Below, piece by piece: positions 29,754-40,160 of a stretch of 64,000 bases of DNA. Numbering within the stretch: position 1 is the stretch's first letter; every line of letters starts with the position of its first letter. This stretch comes from Maricaulis alexandrii (lineage in GTDB: Bacteria; Pseudomonadota; Alphaproteobacteria; Caulobacterales; Maricaulaceae): contig NZ_SWKP01000006.1 of the NCBI RefSeq assembly GCF_005871165.1, positions 324,001-388,000 of the forward strand, written 5' to 3'. The notes under the pieces were generated by a model, which saw only the letters and a list, made by a program, of their open reading frames with translations, did not search any database and was not told the DNA's origin. A program made the translations under genes and the position numbers.

Positions 29754-32700
29754 ATGAGCGAGCACGTGCAGGGCGAATGGGAATTCTGGATCGACCGGGG
29801 CGGCACGTTCACGGACGTCATCGGCCGCACACCCGATGGCCGTCTGCAGGCGCTCAAACTCCTCTCGGAAAGCCCCGACTATCCCGACGCGGCCAGTGAA
29901 GGCGTGCGCCGCCTGTCACAGGGCGCGCCGGTGCGGGCGGTGAAGATGGGCACCACCGTGGCCACCAATGCCCTGCTGGAACGCAAGGGCACGAAGACGC
30001 TCTTCCTGGTCACCAAGGGCTTCGGCGACCTGCTTGTCATCGGGGACCAGACCCGACCGGACATTTTCGCGCTCGACCTGAAACGGCCCGATCCGCTTTA
30101 TGACCGTGTGGTCGAGATCGAGGAACGTCTCGATGCCGACGGTATGATCGTCGAAGGCCTCAATATCGAGGCGGCCCGCCAGATCCTCGACCAGGCCCGG
30201 GCCGACGGGTTCGACACGCTCGCCATTGCCCTGATGCATGCCTATGCCAATGACGTTCACGAAGTCCGGCTGGAAGAATTGGCCAAGGAGGCGGGCTTCT
30301 CCACCATTATCCGCTCCTCGATCGCCTCGCCCCTGGTGAAGATCGGCCCGCGCGCTTCCACCAGCGTGCTGGACGCCTATCTCACCCCGGTCCTGCGTGA
30401 CTATGTCGGCCGCGTTGATCGCGGGCTCGACGGCACGCCGCTCTTTTTCATGCAGTCTTCCGGCGGCCTGGCACCGGCCAACAGTTTCCACGCCCGCGAT
30501 GCGGTCCTGTCCGGACCGGCCGGCGGCGTGGTCGGCATGGCCAAGACGGCCAAGCGGGCCGGGCATGACCGCGTCATCGGATTCGACATGGGCGGCACCT
30601 CGACCGATGTGTCGCGCTTTGACGGCGACGCCTATGACCGGGTGCAGGAAACTCTCGTCGCCGGCCACCGGCTGCGCGCGCCGATGATGGCCGTGCATAC
30701 GGTTGCAGCGGGTGGCGGCTCCATTCTGACCTTTGACGGCGAACGCGCCCGGGTCGGCCCGGACAGTGCCGGCGCCATGCCCGGTCCGGCCGGTTATGGC
30801 CGCGGCGGTCCCGCCGCCGTGACGGACGCCAATATCGTGCTCGGCCGGATCCAGCCGGACTGGTTCCCCCACGTCTTTGGCGAAAGCTCCGACCAACCGC
30901 TGGACGTTGAGGCCTCACGCCGCGCCCTGGGTGAACTGGCCGGGCAAATGGGCCTGTCAGGACCGGAAGAGGCCGCCGAAGGCTTCCTCGCCGTCGCTGT
31001 GGAGAGCATGGCCCAGGCGATCAAGCAGATTTCCATCGGCCAGGGTGTGAACCCGTCGCGCTATGCGCTGGCGGCCTTTGGCGGTGCCGGCGCGCAACAT
31101 GCCTGCCGTGTCGCCGATGCCCTCGGAATGAGCACGGTCCTGATCCACCCCTATGGCGGTCTGTTGTCCGCGCTCGGGATCGGTCTCGCCGAAATCCGCG
31201 AAACCCGGCTGGGCGCGGTCGAGGAGACGTTGGACGCGGCGGAAAGCCGGGCCCGATCCCTGACGCAGGAACTGGGTGCGGAAGCGCAAGCCGGCCTCAC
31301 CGCCCAGGGCTTGCCGCAGGACACGATCCGGGTGCACGGGGAGTGGCGCCTCAAGGTCGCCGGGTCGGATACGTCGATTCCGGTCGCCGAGGCGGATCGC
31401 GCGACCATGGAAAAGGACTTCGCCGAGGCGCATCAGCGGCTGTTCGGCTTCATCCCGGCCGGCGAACTCGTGATCGAATCCGTCAGCGTGGAAGCCGAGG
31501 CCGAGCCGCCGGGTTCCAGCGACTGGACCATCGAAATGCCGGATGCCGGCCAGCCCGCCCCTGACCCGGCCGGACAGGTCAGCCTGTTCGACCAGGGCGA
31601 CTGGCAGGACATCCCGGTCTACCGGCTGGACGGGTTTGGACCGGAAGCCCGCATCGCCGGCCCGGCCCTGATCATGGACCCCAATACCACCATCGTCGTG
31701 GACGCCGGCTGGGAGGCTGTGCGCCTGCCGGACGGAACGATGAGCCTGGAGCGCACGGGCGCGCGCCGCGATGACAGCCAGGACACCGAACTCGACCCGG
31801 TCCGGCTGGAGCTCTTCAACAAGCGCTTCATGAGCGTGGCCGAACAGATGGGCGTCGCCCTGGAGCGGACGGCCCATTCGGTGAACATCAAGGAACGGCT
31901 CGACTTCTCCTGCGCGGTCTTTGACGCGCAGGGCGGGCTGGTCGCCAATGCCCCCCACATGCCGGTCCATCTGGGCTCCATGTCGGCCTCCGTTCGCGCC
32001 GCCGCCGACGCGCATCCGGATCTGGGCCCGGGCGACGCCGTCGCCGTCAACGCGCCCTATGATGGTGGCACGCACCTGCCGGACATCACCTTGGTCACCC
32101 CCGTTCATGATCCCGATACGGGCGAGCGGCTCTTCTATGTCGCGGCCCGCGGACACCATGCCGATGTCGGCGGCATCGCACCGGGCTCCATGCCGCCCTT
32201 CTCGCGCACGATCGACGAGGAAGGCGTGCAGTTCCGCAATGTGAAAGTGATGAGCGGCGGCACGTTCGATGAAGAGACCGTGCGCGAGGTGCTGGCCTCC
32301 TCCGCCCACCCGGCCCGCAAGCCGGACCAGAATATTGCCGACATGAAGGCCCAGCTGGCCGCCTGCGCCCGCGGGGCCCAGGAGCTGCACCGCCTGGTCA
32401 GCGATAACGGGCTGGATGTGGTGAAAGCCTATATGGGCCACGTCCAGGACAATGCCGAGCGCGCCGTCCGCCGCGTCATCGAGGCGCTGAATGATGGCCA
32501 TCACACGGTCCGCCTGGATGACGGAGCTCAGATCAGTGTGGCGATCTCCGTCAATCGCGAGGACCGGTCGGCCGTGATCGACTTCACAGGCACCTCGCCC
32601 CAGCGCGACAGCAATTTCAACGCCCCCGCCTCGGTGGCGCGTGCCGCCGTGCTCTACGTCTTCCGCTGCCTGGTGGGCGATGCCATCCCGCTCAATGAAG

Positions 32701-33326
32701 GCTGCCTGAAACCGATCAAGCTGATCATTCCGGAGGGCTGCCTGCTCAATCCGCGCCCGCCCGCCGCCGTCGTGGCCGGCAATGTGGAGACCAGCCAGCT
32801 GGTCGTGGATGCCCTGTTCGGTGCCACCGGACGCCTGGCCGCCTGCCAGGGCACGATGAACAATCTCACCTTCGGCAATGACCGCCACCAGTATTACGAG
32901 ACGATCTGTGGCGGCGCCGGTGCCGGCATTGATGCAGACGGGGACGGTTTCTCCGGTGAGAGCGCCATCCACACCCACATGACCAATTCGCGCATGACCG
33001 ATCCGGAAGTCCTGGAGCGTCGCTATCCGGTGCGGGTCCTGCACCACCGTATCCGGGCCGGCTCCGGCGGCACGGGGCGCTGGCGCGGCGGTGACGGGTC
33101 GGTGCGACGGCTGCAATTCCTGGAACCGATGGAGGTCGCCCTCTTGTCATCGCGCCGGAATGAGAACCCGTTCGGCCTGAATGGCGGCGGCGATGCCCTG
33201 CCCGGCCAGCAACGCGTCTGGCGCAGTGACCAAGTCGAGGAATTGCCCGGCCTGTTCCGCATCGATGTCGAGGCCGGTGACAGTGTGGAAATCGAGACGC
33301 CCGGCGGTGGCGGGTTCGGCGGCTGA
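29754..33326 (+). CDS. 5-oxoprolinase (hydantoinase A/B fusion)
   Basis: ATP-dependent 5-oxoproline hydrolase family, about 1190 aa. The N-terminal HyuA half (to ~residue 670) begins [20 protein letters not shown] and includes [16 protein letters not shown] and [16 protein letters not shown]. The C-terminal HyuB half begins near [20 protein letters not shown] and has HGD-type segments [12 protein letters not shown] and [16 protein letters not shown]. Both halves in one chain is the eukaryote-like OPLAH arrangement and favours 5-oxoprolinase over hydantoinase, which is usually two proteins. Starts at 29694, 29739 and 29748 are also in frame; none has a strong ribosome binding site. Confidence 0.9.
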   Translation: MSEHVQGEWEFWIDRGGTFTDVIGRTPDGRLQALKLLSESPDYPDAASEGVRRLSQGAPVRAVKMGTTVATNALLERKGTKTLFLVTKGFGDLLVIGDQTRPDIFALDLKRPDPLYDRVVEIEERLDADGMIVEGLNIEAARQILDQARADGFDTLAIALMHAYANDVHEVRLEELAKEAGFSTIIRSSIASPLVKIGPRASTSVLDAYLTPVLRDYVGRVDRGLDGTPLFFMQSSGGLAPANSFHARDAVLSGPAGGVVGMAKTAKRAGHDRVIGFDMGGTSTDVSRFDGDAYDRVQETLVAGHRLRAPMMAVHTVAAGGGSILTFDGERARVGPDSAGAMPGPAGYGRGGPAAVTDANIVLGRIQPDWFPHVFGESSDQPLDVEASRRALGELAGQMGLSGPEEAAEGFLAVAVESMAQAIKQISIGQGVNPSRYALAAFGGAGAQHACRVADALGMSTVLIHPYGGLLSALGIGLAEIRETRLGAVEETLDAAESRARSLTQELGAEAQAGLTAQGLPQDTIRVHGEWRLKVAGSDTSIPVAEADRATMEKDFAEAHQRLFGFIPAGELVIESVSVEAEAEPPGSSDWTIEMPDAGQPAPDPAGQVSLFDQGDWQDIPVYRLDGFGPEARIAGPALIMDPNTTIVVDAGWEAVRLPDGTMSLERTGARRDDSQDTELDPVRLELFNKRFMSVAEQMGVALERTAHSVNIKERLDFSCAVFDAQGGLVANAPHMPVHLGSMSASVRAAADAHPDLGPGDAVAVNAPYDGGTHLPDITLVTPVHDPDTGERLFYVAARGHHADVGGIAPGSMPPFSRTIDEEGVQFRNVKVMSGGTFDEETVREVLASSAHPARKPDQNIADMKAQLAACARGAQELHRLVSDNGLDVVKAYMGHVQDNAERAVRRVIEALNDGHHTVRLDDGAQISVAISVNREDRSAVIDFTGTSPQRDSNFNAPASVARAAVLYVFRCLVGDAIPLNEGCLKPIKLIIPEGCLLNPRPPAAVVAGNVETSQLVVDALFGATGRLAACQGTMNNLTFGNDRHQYYETICGGAGAGIDADGDGFSGESAIHTHMTNSRMTDPEVLERRYPVRVLHHRIRAGSGGTGRWRGGDGSVRRLQFLEPMEVALLSSRRNENPFGLNGGGDALPGQQRVWRSDQVEELPGLFRIDVEAGDSVEIETPGGGGFGG

Positions 33327-33481
33327 GCCCGGCCGGTTTCCCTGGTGCCACATTAATCATCGGACAGGTTTGATCCACGCCGGGCTGTGACCCGTAACCC
33401 CTTATGTCCATGCATGAGACCACCGATTGATGTCCGGCGGCGGCCGCCGCCGGCACTCCATGAAGCACAAGGGAGTACCCG

Positions 33482-34018
33482 ATGCGTCTCATTTCCCTGG
33501 CGGCCCTGTCTGCCGCCCTGATTTCCGCCCCGGCCCTGGCCGGCGACCATCCGGCACCGGCGCAGACCAAGGCCGACCATCATGGTGGCGGTCACGCCAT
33601 GGCCCAGGCCGATATTGTCGACACCGCGGTCGCAGCCGGCCAGTTCAACACGCTCGTCGCTGCGGTTCAGGCCGCCGGCCTGGTGGACACGCTGAAGGGC
33701 GATGGCCCGTTCACTGTGTTCGCGCCCGTCGACTCGGCCTTCGCCAATCTTCCCGATGGTGAAGTGGAACGCCTGCTGGAGCCCGCCAACCGGCATGAAC
33801 TGGTCGATCTTCTGACCTATCACGTGGTGCCGGGTGCGGTGTCCTCCGACCAGCTGGCCGGGTCCATCCAGACCGTCACGACGGTGGAAGGCACGGATGT
33901 GCTGATCGATGCCACCGATGGCGTCCTCGTCGGCAATGCCGAGGTGATCCAGGCCGATATCGAAACATCGAACGGAATCATTCACGTGGTCGACCGCGTG
34001 ATCATTCCCACCGGCTGA
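33482..34018 (+). CDS. Secreted fasciclin (FAS1) domain protein
   Basis: 178 aa with a signal peptide ([17 protein letters not shown], cleavage before GDH) and one FAS1 domain (~44-176): conserved H1 [16 protein letters not shown]2-region [14 protein letters not shown], and the final [14 protein letters not shown] His-rich linker ([10 protein letters not shown]) precedes the domain. GGGAG lies 7 bases upstream of the ATG. FAS1 proteins mediate adhesion or unknown periplasmic roles. Confidence 0.9.
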   Translation: MRLISLAALSAALISAPALAGDHPAPAQTKADHHGGGHAMAQADIVDTAVAAGQFNTLVAAVQAAGLVDTLKGDGPFTVFAPVDSAFANLPDGEVERLLEPANRHELVDLLTYHVVPGAVSSDQLAGSIQTVTTVEGTDVLIDATDGVLVGNAEVIQADIETSNGIIHVVDRVIIPTG

Positions 34019-34030
34019 CTGAGGTTTCGG

Positions 34031-34057
34031 CCCTGCCCTTTGGATCAAGGGGCGGGG
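34031..34057. terminator. Candidate bidirectional terminator between convergent genes
   Basis: CCCTGCCCTT (34031-34040) pairs with AAGGGGCGGGG (34047-34057) with one bulge and one wobble. It lies between the fasciclin stop and the convergent AstE-like gene stop. No clear T-tract. Confidence 0.35.
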
Positions 34058-34069
34058 TCGGCCCTGCCG

Positions 34070-35110
34070 CTAGATGATTTCGTCTTCATCGAAGAAGGAA
34101 TCACTGCCCAGCATGTCGTCGAACTGGGCCAGCGGTTCGTCATTGTGACGATGGATGATCTCCGCGACATGGCAGACGGCATCCCCCTCATTGACGATGG
34201 GCAGCATGGTCCGGCCGATGATCAGGCCGGCGACCGGTGACGGGATTTCGACATCGGCCTCGCCCAGCGGATCGCTGAGCACGCCGATCAGCTCGCCGGC
34301 TTCGACATGCTGACCGACCGAGCGGTACATGCGCAGCACCCCGCCCATCGGCGCGCGCAGCCAGGTGCTCTTCTTGCTCATCTCCGAGACAAGTTTGGAT
34401 TTCAACCCCTTGTCCGCCCGGACCAGGTTGAGCTTGCGCAGGACGCGCAAAATCCCCTTCACGCCCATGCGCAGCGCCATTTCGTCAAAGCGCAGCGCTT
34501 CACCGCTCTCATAGACCAGCACGGGAATATCCCGCGACTGGGCCGCAGCCCGCAGGGACCCGTCCCGCAGGGTTGAATGAACGATGACCGGGCTGGCGAA
34601 TTCGCGGGCCAGGTCCAGCGCCTGGGGCACACCGGTATCGACCCGGATCTGGGGCAGATTGGTGCGGTTCTGGGCAGCCGAGTGCAGGTCGATCCCGGCG
34701 TCGCAGCGTTCCACGATTTCCGTCATGAAAATGTTCGCCAGGCGCGCCGCCAGAGAGCCGCTGGCCGCCCCCGGGAAAGAGCGGTTGAGATCGCGGCGGT
34801 CCGGCAGATAGCGCGAATGGGAAATGAAGCCGTATGTGTTGACGACCGGAATGCAGATCAGCGTGCCGGCAATCGAGCGCAATTGCGGTGTCCGGATCAG
34901 GCGGCGGATGATCTCCACGCCGATGATCTCGTCACCATGGATGGCGGCAGACACAAAGACGGTCGGTCCCGGCCGCCGGCCATGGATGACATGAGCCGAC
35001 AGGGACATGGGCGTGTGATCGGAAAGCACCGAGACCGGAATCTCGACAGTGGCCCGCGTCCCGGCCGCGATTTTGCGGCCGGCAATCTCGAAGGGCTCCC
35101 GGCGGCTCAT
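34070..35110 (-). CDS. AstE/ASPA (M14-like) zinc hydrolase of the RimK set
   Basis: 346-aa succinylglutamate desuccinylase/aspartoacylase family protein. Zinc motif HGDEIIGVE (His and Glu), [11 protein letters not shown], then [16 protein letters not shown] with the third zinc His. The C-terminal part (~250-346, [20 protein letters not shown]) looks like a biotinyl-lipoyl-type beta domain, common in this subfamily. It overlaps the rimK-like gene by 4 bases. Family members hydrolyse amide bonds to acidic amino acids, so it could remove what the ligase adds. That role is inference. Confidence 0.88.
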   Translation of the reverse strand: MSRREPFEIAGRKIAAGTRATVEIPVSVLSDHTPMSLSAHVIHGRRPGPTVFVSAAIHGDEIIGVEIIRRLIRTPQLRSIAGTLICIPVVNTYGFISHSRYLPDRRDLNRSFPGAASGSLAARLANIFMTEIVERCDAGIDLHSAAQNRTNLPQIRVDTGVPQALDLAREFASPVIVHSTLRDGSLRAAAQSRDIPVLVYESGEALRFDEMALRMGVKGILRVLRKLNLVRADKGLKSKLVSEMSKKSTWLRAPMGGVLRMYRSVGQHVEAGELIGVLSDPLGEADVEIPSPVAGLIIGRTMLPIVNEGDAVCHVAEIIHRHNDEPLAQFDDMLGSDSFFDEDEII

Positions 35111-36012
35111 CCCTTTCCGCGCGTCTTCGTCTTGCCGGGCACGGCATTCTTCTCGATGAAATCGATTATCTGTGCAGCGACGTCCACACCGGTGGCATTC
35201 TCGATGCCTTCCAGGCCCGGCGAGGAATTCACTTCCATGATGACCGGGCCGTGATTGGAGCGCAGCATGTCGACACCGGCGACATTCAGCCCCATCACCT
35301 TGGCCGCACGCACCGCCGTGGAGCGCTCTTCCGGCGTCAGCTTGATCTTGCTGGCCGACCCGCCACGGTGGAGGTTGGAGCGGAAATCGCCTTGGGCACC
35401 CTGGCGCTTCATGGCCGCCACGACCTTGCCGCCGACCACGATGGTGCGGATGTCGGCGCCGCCGGCTTCCTTGATGAATTCCTGGACCAGGATATCGACT
35501 TTCGCGCCGCGGAAAGCCTCGATCACGGACTTGGCCGAGCGGCGGGTTTCCGCCAGCACCACGCCGACGCCCTGTGTGCCTTCCAGCAATTTGATCACCA
35601 CCGGCTCGCCGCCGACAATGTCGAGCACGTCATCCGTCATCGAGGTGTCGTGCGCGAAGGCCGTCACCGGCAGGCCGATCCCGGCGCGGGACAGGAGTTG
35701 CAGGGAGCGCAGCTTGTCGCGCGAACGGCCGATGGCGACGCTTTCATTGGCCGCCCACACGCCCATCATCTCGAACTGGCGCACGACGGCCATGCCATAG
35801 CTGGTGATCGACGCACCAATCCGCGGAATGACCGCATCCACTTTCGGTACGGCCCGGCCCTGATAGCGCAGCTCCGGCTTGTGGGACGTGATGTCCATGT
35901 AAAGCTTGAGCGTATCGTAAATATCGATCTCGTGACCGCGCGCCTCTGCTGCCTCCACCAATCGCTTGTGCGAGTAGAGATTGGCGTTACGGGCCAGCAT
36001 GATGAATTGCAT
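35107..36012 (-). CDS. rimK: RimK-type ATP-grasp amino-acid ligase
   Basis: 301-aa ATP-grasp ligase closely resembling RimK, which adds glutamates to the C-terminus of ribosomal protein S6. Start [20 protein letters not shown] is typical, then [20 protein letters not shown], the ATP-grasp core [40 protein letters not shown] and the Mg2+ site [15 protein letters not shown]. It lies 58 bases after the retropepsin-like gene and overlaps the zinc hydrolase. Substrate (S6 or other) cannot be read from sequence. Confidence 0.92.
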   Translation of the reverse strand: MQFIMLARNANLYSHKRLVEAAEARGHEIDIYDTLKLYMDITSHKPELRYQGRAVPKVDAVIPRIGASITSYGMAVVRQFEMMGVWAANESVAIGRSRDKLRSLQLLSRAGIGLPVTAFAHDTSMTDDVLDIVGGEPVVIKLLEGTQGVGVVLAETRRSAKSVIEAFRGAKVDILVQEFIKEAGGADIRTIVVGGKVVAAMKRQGAQGDFRSNLHRGGSASKIKLTPEERSTAVRAAKVMGLNVAGVDMLRSNHGPVIMEVNSSPGLEGIENATGVDVAAQIIDFIEKNAVPGKTKTRGKG

Positions 36013-36070
36013 ATGGGTCTCCGCCTGTGCGGCTAGTGTGAGCTGTTGGATAGCAATGATGGGGGGTTAA

Positions 36071-36553
36071 CTAAAGGGGTGCCGAGCAAAGAAAGGATCG
36101 CGTCGGGTCCACAAGAGCGGCCGGTCGCAAGGCTGTCCGCCCGATCAGCATCCGGAACCCCATCTCGTCCCGGCGTGTCAGGGTCAGTTCGATCGGCCAG
36201 GCGTGCGGCCCGACCGCGAGGCGGGTCGAGACCACATAGCGGGTCTGGACCTGACCATTGGAACTGCGGATCTCGCGACTCTCCAGGACCGGCATTTCGC
36301 AGGGAATCCGGGTCGTGTTGTCATCCTGGTTCGGGTGCAGTTCGAACCGGACCCAGGGCGCGCCCTCCTTCTCGAAGGGCTTGATCTTCCAGGCATGGAT
36401 GGCCGAGGTCCGCGCCCCTGTGTCGATCTTGGCCTTGACCCGAAAATCCCCGAGATCGGGCAGACCGACCCATTCGCGCCAGCCCACAATGATGGACGGC
36501 GCTCCCGCGGGCTGGCGGGCCGATTTGGCAATTTTGCTACGGCGTGTCGTCAC
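36071..36553 (-). CDS. Retropepsin-like aspartic protease (RimB-type, formerly 'ATP-dependent zinc protease')
   Basis: 160 aa from the GTG at 36553; the open frame to 36718 overlaps the next gene and looks non-coding. The family is often annotated as zinc protease, but the sequence shows the retropepsin elements: D-T-G triad in KIDTGARTSAIHA and the late hydrophobic-hydrophobic-Gly motif MLIGRTAL. Upstream VGWREWVGLPDLG is characteristic of the RimK-linked group. It is first in the gene order protease-ligase-hydrolase. Confidence 0.85.
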   Translation of the reverse strand: MTTRRSKIAKSARQPAGAPSIIVGWREWVGLPDLGDFRVKAKIDTGARTSAIHAWKIKPFEKEGAPWVRFELHPNQDDNTTRIPCEMPVLESREIRSSNGQVQTRYVVSTRLAVGPHAWPIELTLTRRDEMGFRMLIGRTALRPAALVDPTRSFLCSAPL

Positions 36554-36668
36554 GGGATACCCGGCCTGTCTGTGGCGCGCACATTCACCGGGATTTCCGC
36601 AAAAGCAAGCGGGAAAATCAAGACTTATCCCGCTGGCTGTACCCGCAAACCGGTCCGGAGGCCGTGTG

Positions 36669-37301
36669 TCAGTCGCCGACCCAGAAGGCCAGACTGACCC
36701 CGTCCCGGGTAACGCCATCCAGCGTGATGTCGGCGATCAGGAGCTCTCCGACCGCGGACTCGCCGGACGTCCAGGCGGCATAACCGGCCGGATCATAGAC
36801 CGCAGACAGGCTGAATTCGCCCAGCTCGGCATGATGCGCCGTGATGGACACCCCCTCCGGCGTCACCGACCAGTCATCCACCCGCAGCGGATAGGCCTGG
36901 TAATAGTCGCCATACTCGTTGGACCCGGCCACCTCACTGGTATCCTCGATCGACAGGAGGACGCGTTCCTCAAATCCGTTCCAGTCCGGCTCCACCATGA
37001 TGGAGGTGAGGACGTAATCCCCGAAACGCACGTCCTCATTTGCCACGAAATAGCCCGGCAGCGTGCCGTCGACCGTATAGCGTGGTGCCACCGTATCCGC
37101 AGCGGTCTCCGGCTCGGCCGGATTGTCCGCCACCGGATCCTCGAGCGCGACATCGGCGCTTTCCTCGATCACCGGTTCCGGGACCCCATCCGCCGACGGA
37201 CTTCCGTCTGCCTGTCCCTGCAAGACATAGATGCCCGCGCCCAGCGCCCCCAGCGCAGCGACACTCACAACATTCAACACGGCTTTCATACTTGCCCCCA
37301 T
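36669..37301 (-). CDS. Anchored periplasmic protein of unknown function
   Basis: 210 aa: a signal-anchor helix (about residues 7-27, LNVVSVAALGALGAGIYVLQ), an acidic Pro/Glu linker (~30-72), then a soluble domain beginning RYTVDGTLPGYFVANEDVRF. Trp and Tyr are frequent (EYGDYYQAYPLRVDDW). No recognised family. An ATG four codons further in (37289) is an equal start candidate. It lies about 115 bases upstream of the retropepsin-like gene on the same strand. Confidence 0.7.
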   Translation of the reverse strand: MGASMKAVLNVVSVAALGALGAGIYVLQGQADGSPSADGVPEPVIEESADVALEDPVADNPAEPETAADTVAPRYTVDGTLPGYFVANEDVRFGDYVLTSIMVEPDWNGFEERVLLSIEDTSEVAGSNEYGDYYQAYPLRVDDWSVTPEGVSITAHHAELGEFSLSAVYDPAGYAAWTSGESAVGELLIADITLDGVTRDGVSLAFWVGD

Positions 37302-37353
37302 GAAACACCCCGGGGCCAGATTAGTGCGAATAATCTGATCGCAAAGCGCGAAA

Positions 37354-38295
37354 TTATGCAGGCTTGGCGGCGACCCAGATTTTCATGGTCAGCTGGCCAC
37401 CGGGCTCTTCCGGGTGCAGGGCGACCTGCTGGCCCAGCTTGAGGCCGGCCGCCTCAATCCAGCTGCGCATCTCCTCGTCGGAGAAGCCGAGGCGTCGGTG
37501 GTAGTGATCCTCGCGCAGGGTTTCCAGCTGGTGCGGGGCGAAGTCCACGATCAGGAGATTGCCACCGGGTTTGAGCACACGGGCGCACTCATCCACCGCC
37601 AGACCGGGATCCTCCAGATAGTGGAGCACCTGGTGCACGGTCACCAGATCCGCCGACGAGGTATCGAACGGCAGGGCCCCGACATCGGCATGGCGCACGG
37701 AGCAATGGCGCAGGCCCGCCTTTTCCAGGTTCAGGCGCGCCATGTTGAGCATGGAGTGGTTGATATCGACGCCGATGCCGCGATCAACCCGGTCGGAGAA
37801 AACCTCCAGCACACGCCCCGTCCCGACCCCGACATCGATCATCAGGCCGAACGGGCCGTCACCGGCCAGTTTGCGCATGGCCGCTTCGACCTCATGATCG
37901 GCCAGGTGAAAGGACCGGATGCGGTCCCAGTCCTCGGCGACGCTTTCGAAATAGGCCTGGGCCGCGTCCGCACGCGTCTGTTTGATGGCTTCCAGACGCG
38001 AGAAATCCCGCGTCATCACCGGATCTTCCTCGGGCAGGAGATCATTGGCCATCTGCGCCAGACGACGCCCACCCCCGGCCTCGCTCAGCCGGTAGAAGAC
38101 ATAGGCGCCTTCCGGCAGGCGCTCGGCGAGGCCCGCCTCGGTCAGGAGTTTAAGATGGCGCGAGACACGCGGCTGGCTCTGCCCCAGGATCTGGACCAGT
38201 TCGGAGACCGTCAGCTCGCCCCGCGACAGCAAGGCGGTAATGCGCAAGCGGGTCGGTTCGGCAAGCGCCTTGAGCTGAGCTACGAGGGAATCCAT
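37354..38295 (-). CDS. ArsR-family regulator fused to SAM-dependent methyltransferase
   Basis: 313 aa. Residues 1-90 are an ArsR winged helix (ALAEPTRLRITALLSRGELT, GQSQPRVSRHLKLLTEAG). Residues ~115-313 are a class I methyltransferase with motif I IDVGVGTGRVLEVF, GVDINHSMLNMARLN and LKPGGNLLIVDF. In several alphaproteobacteria this fusion sits beside metF; here the divergent neighbour is an amino-acid dehydrogenase instead. Typical ArsR metal-binding cysteines are absent from the recognition helix, which argues against metal sensing. Confidence 0.88.
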   Translation of the reverse strand: MDSLVAQLKALAEPTRLRITALLSRGELTVSELVQILGQSQPRVSRHLKLLTEAGLAERLPEGAYVFYRLSEAGGGRRLAQMANDLLPEEDPVMTRDFSRLEAIKQTRADAAQAYFESVAEDWDRIRSFHLADHEVEAAMRKLAGDGPFGLMIDVGVGTGRVLEVFSDRVDRGIGVDINHSMLNMARLNLEKAGLRHCSVRHADVGALPFDTSSADLVTVHQVLHYLEDPGLAVDECARVLKPGGNLLIVDFAPHQLETLREDHYHRRLGFSDEEMRSWIEAAGLKLGQQVALHPEEPGGQLTMKIWVAAKPA

Positions 38296-38393
38296 GACAT
38301 CCAGGTCGGGTGAAGCGCACTAACCCCTTGCTTTTATCTGCATTGTCACGAAGTTCAAACTGACCCGTGTATCTCGTTCCGCCGGAGGCCGCC

Positions 38394-39662
38394 TTGCCCG
38401 CAAAGGATATCCTCATTATCGGCGCCGGCCTGGCCGGCATTGCATCCGCCTGGGCCCTGCGCCAGCGCGGCCACCGTGTGACGGTTTTCGACGCACATGA
38501 CGGACCGGCCGAGGAGACCAGTTTCGCCAATGCCGGCGCGCTGACCCCGTCCGAGCCGGAACCCTGGAATGCGCCGGGTGTGCACTGGCAGCTCCTGTCC
38601 TCGCTGGCCGACCCGCACTCCCCCATGAAGCTGCGCCTGAAGGCCCTGCCCGGACTGACGCCGTGGGGCCTGCGATTCCTGTGGAATTCCCGCCGCCCCC
38701 GCTTCGAGGCGGCCTGCCGGGCCAATTTCGCGCTTTCGCACCACTCGCTGAAACTCACCCAGGCCGTGCGGGATTCCGAGGACCTGTCCTTTGACAGTCT
38801 CAGGCGCGGCACGCTGAAAATCTGCCGCGACGCCCCGCCCCCTGCCGTGCGGGACGGGATCAACAAGACCCTGGCCGACATGGGCCTGACGTCTGAAATC
38901 CTGGATGTCGAGGAAACCCTGGCCCGCGAACCCCTGCTGGAGGCCGTGCGCGACCAGATCAAGGGCTCGGTCTTTCACCCGCTGGACGAGTCGGGCGATG
39001 CCCGCGCCTTCACAAGGGCCCTGGCCGAGGCCGCCGAGGCGGCCGGTGTCCGCTTTGAATGGCAGACACGCGTCCAGGAACTGGTAGACCGGGCCGGACG
39101 GATCGTCGGCGTGCGCACGGAGACGGAAGAGATCGAAGTCGAGGCGATTGTCCTGGCGACCGGGCATGCAAGCTGGAAACTCCTGGCACCGCACGGGCTG
39201 CACCTGCCCGTGCGTCCGGTGAAGGGCTATTCCCTGACCTTGGACATGTCCGGGCTGAATGAACGTCCCGGCCTGCCTGTCGTGGACGAGGCCCTGCACA
39301 CCATCGCCACTCCCATGGGCGATCGGTTACGCATTGCCGGCACGGCGGAATTCACCGGCGAGGATCGCACCCTGCGCGAAGACCGGGTCGACAATCTGCG
39401 CAATCTGCTGCGCTCGCTCTATCCGCAAATCGCCGAACCCCTGCTGGCGGGCGACCAAAAAGCCTGGTGCGGCTTCCGGCCCATGTCGGCGGACGGGCGG
39501 CCCTTCATCGGCGAGACCCGGGCCAGGGGGCTCTGGCTGGTGACGGGTCATGGCCATCTTGGCTGGACCCAGGCCATGGGCTCCGGTGATGTCCTGGCCT
39601 CGCTGATCAGTGATGAGACGCCGGCGATTGACGCCACGCCTTTCGCGGCGACGCGGATCTAG
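38394..39662 (+). CDS. FAD-dependent D-amino-acid dehydrogenase-like oxidoreductase
   Basis: 422 aa from the TTG at 38394, chosen because GGAGG lies 5 bases upstream; an in-frame GTG at 38367 would add nine residues. The N-terminal FAD-binding fold ILIIGAGLAGIASAWALRQR with FD at the end of the second strand is followed by ETSFANAGALTPSEPEPW, a DadA hallmark, and the C-terminal WCGFRPMSADGRPFIGE and TGHGHLGWTQAMGSGD. Family members oxidise D-amino acids at the inner membrane. The neighbouring GNAT gene starts 6 bases later. Confidence 0.88.
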   Translation: MPAKDILIIGAGLAGIASAWALRQRGHRVTVFDAHDGPAEETSFANAGALTPSEPEPWNAPGVHWQLLSSLADPHSPMKLRLKALPGLTPWGLRFLWNSRRPRFEAACRANFALSHHSLKLTQAVRDSEDLSFDSLRRGTLKICRDAPPPAVRDGINKTLADMGLTSEILDVEETLAREPLLEAVRDQIKGSVFHPLDESGDARAFTRALAEAAEAAGVRFEWQTRVQELVDRAGRIVGVRTETEEIEVEAIVLATGHASWKLLAPHGLHLPVRPVKGYSLTLDMSGLNERPGLPVVDEALHTIATPMGDRLRIAGTAEFTGEDRTLREDRVDNLRNLLRSLYPQIAEPLLAGDQKAWCGFRPMSADGRPFIGETRARGLWLVTGHGHLGWTQAMGSGDVLASLISDETPAIDATPFAATRI

Positions 39663-39668
39663 GCGGAC

Positions 39669-40160
39669 ATGACGCTCTCCATCCGCCAGGCCACATCCGC
39701 GGATGCCGACACGGTCTGGACCCTGCTCGAACCCGTGATCCGGCAGGGGGAGACCTATGCCCTGCCGCGTGACATGACGCGTGAGGCAGCGCTCGAATTC
39801 TGGATGGGTGAAGGTCGCTGGTGTTTCCTCGCGGAGCACAAGGGCCAGGCCGTCGGCACCTATCTGATGAAGGCCAACCAGATGGGTGGTGGCGATCATG
39901 TCGCCAATTGCGGCTATGTCACCGCGACCTCGGCCCGGGGCCAGGGCGTGGCGCAAGCCCTGTGCGAGCACTCCCAGGCCGAAGCCCGGCGGCGGGGCTT
40001 CACCGCGATGCAGTTCAATTTCGTGGTCTCGACCAATACCGGGGCCGTCCGGCTCTGGCAAAAGCTGGGCTATGAGATTGCCGGCACCCTGCCGGGCGCC
40101 TTCCTGCATCCGGTGCATGGCCCGGTCGATGTCCACGTCATGTTCAAGACGCTGGTCTAG
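39669..40160 (+). CDS. GNAT-family N-acetyltransferase
   Basis: 163 aa, one GNAT domain: SIRQATSADADTVWTLLEPV at the start, acetyl-CoA pyrophosphate loop ARGQGVAQALCEHSQAEARR (about residues 93-112), then NFVVSTNTGAVRLWQKLGYE. It starts 6 bases after the oxidoreductase gene, so the two are probably one operon. Related proteins acetylate amino acids or antibiotics; substrate unknown. Its stop overlaps the convergent marR-type gene by 4 bases. Confidence 0.85.
   Translation: MTLSIRQATSADADTVWTLLEPVIRQGETYALPRDMTREAALEFWMGEGRWCFLAEHKGQAVGTYLMKANQMGGGDHVANCGYVTATSARGQGVAQALCEHSQAEARRRGFTAMQFNFVVSTNTGAVRLWQKLGYEIAGTLPGAFLHPVHGPVDVHVMFKTLV

Noticed and set aside
30957-33116. 719-codon minus-strand open frame
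   Set aside because: Opposite the HyuB part of the 5-oxoprolinase gene; no domain.
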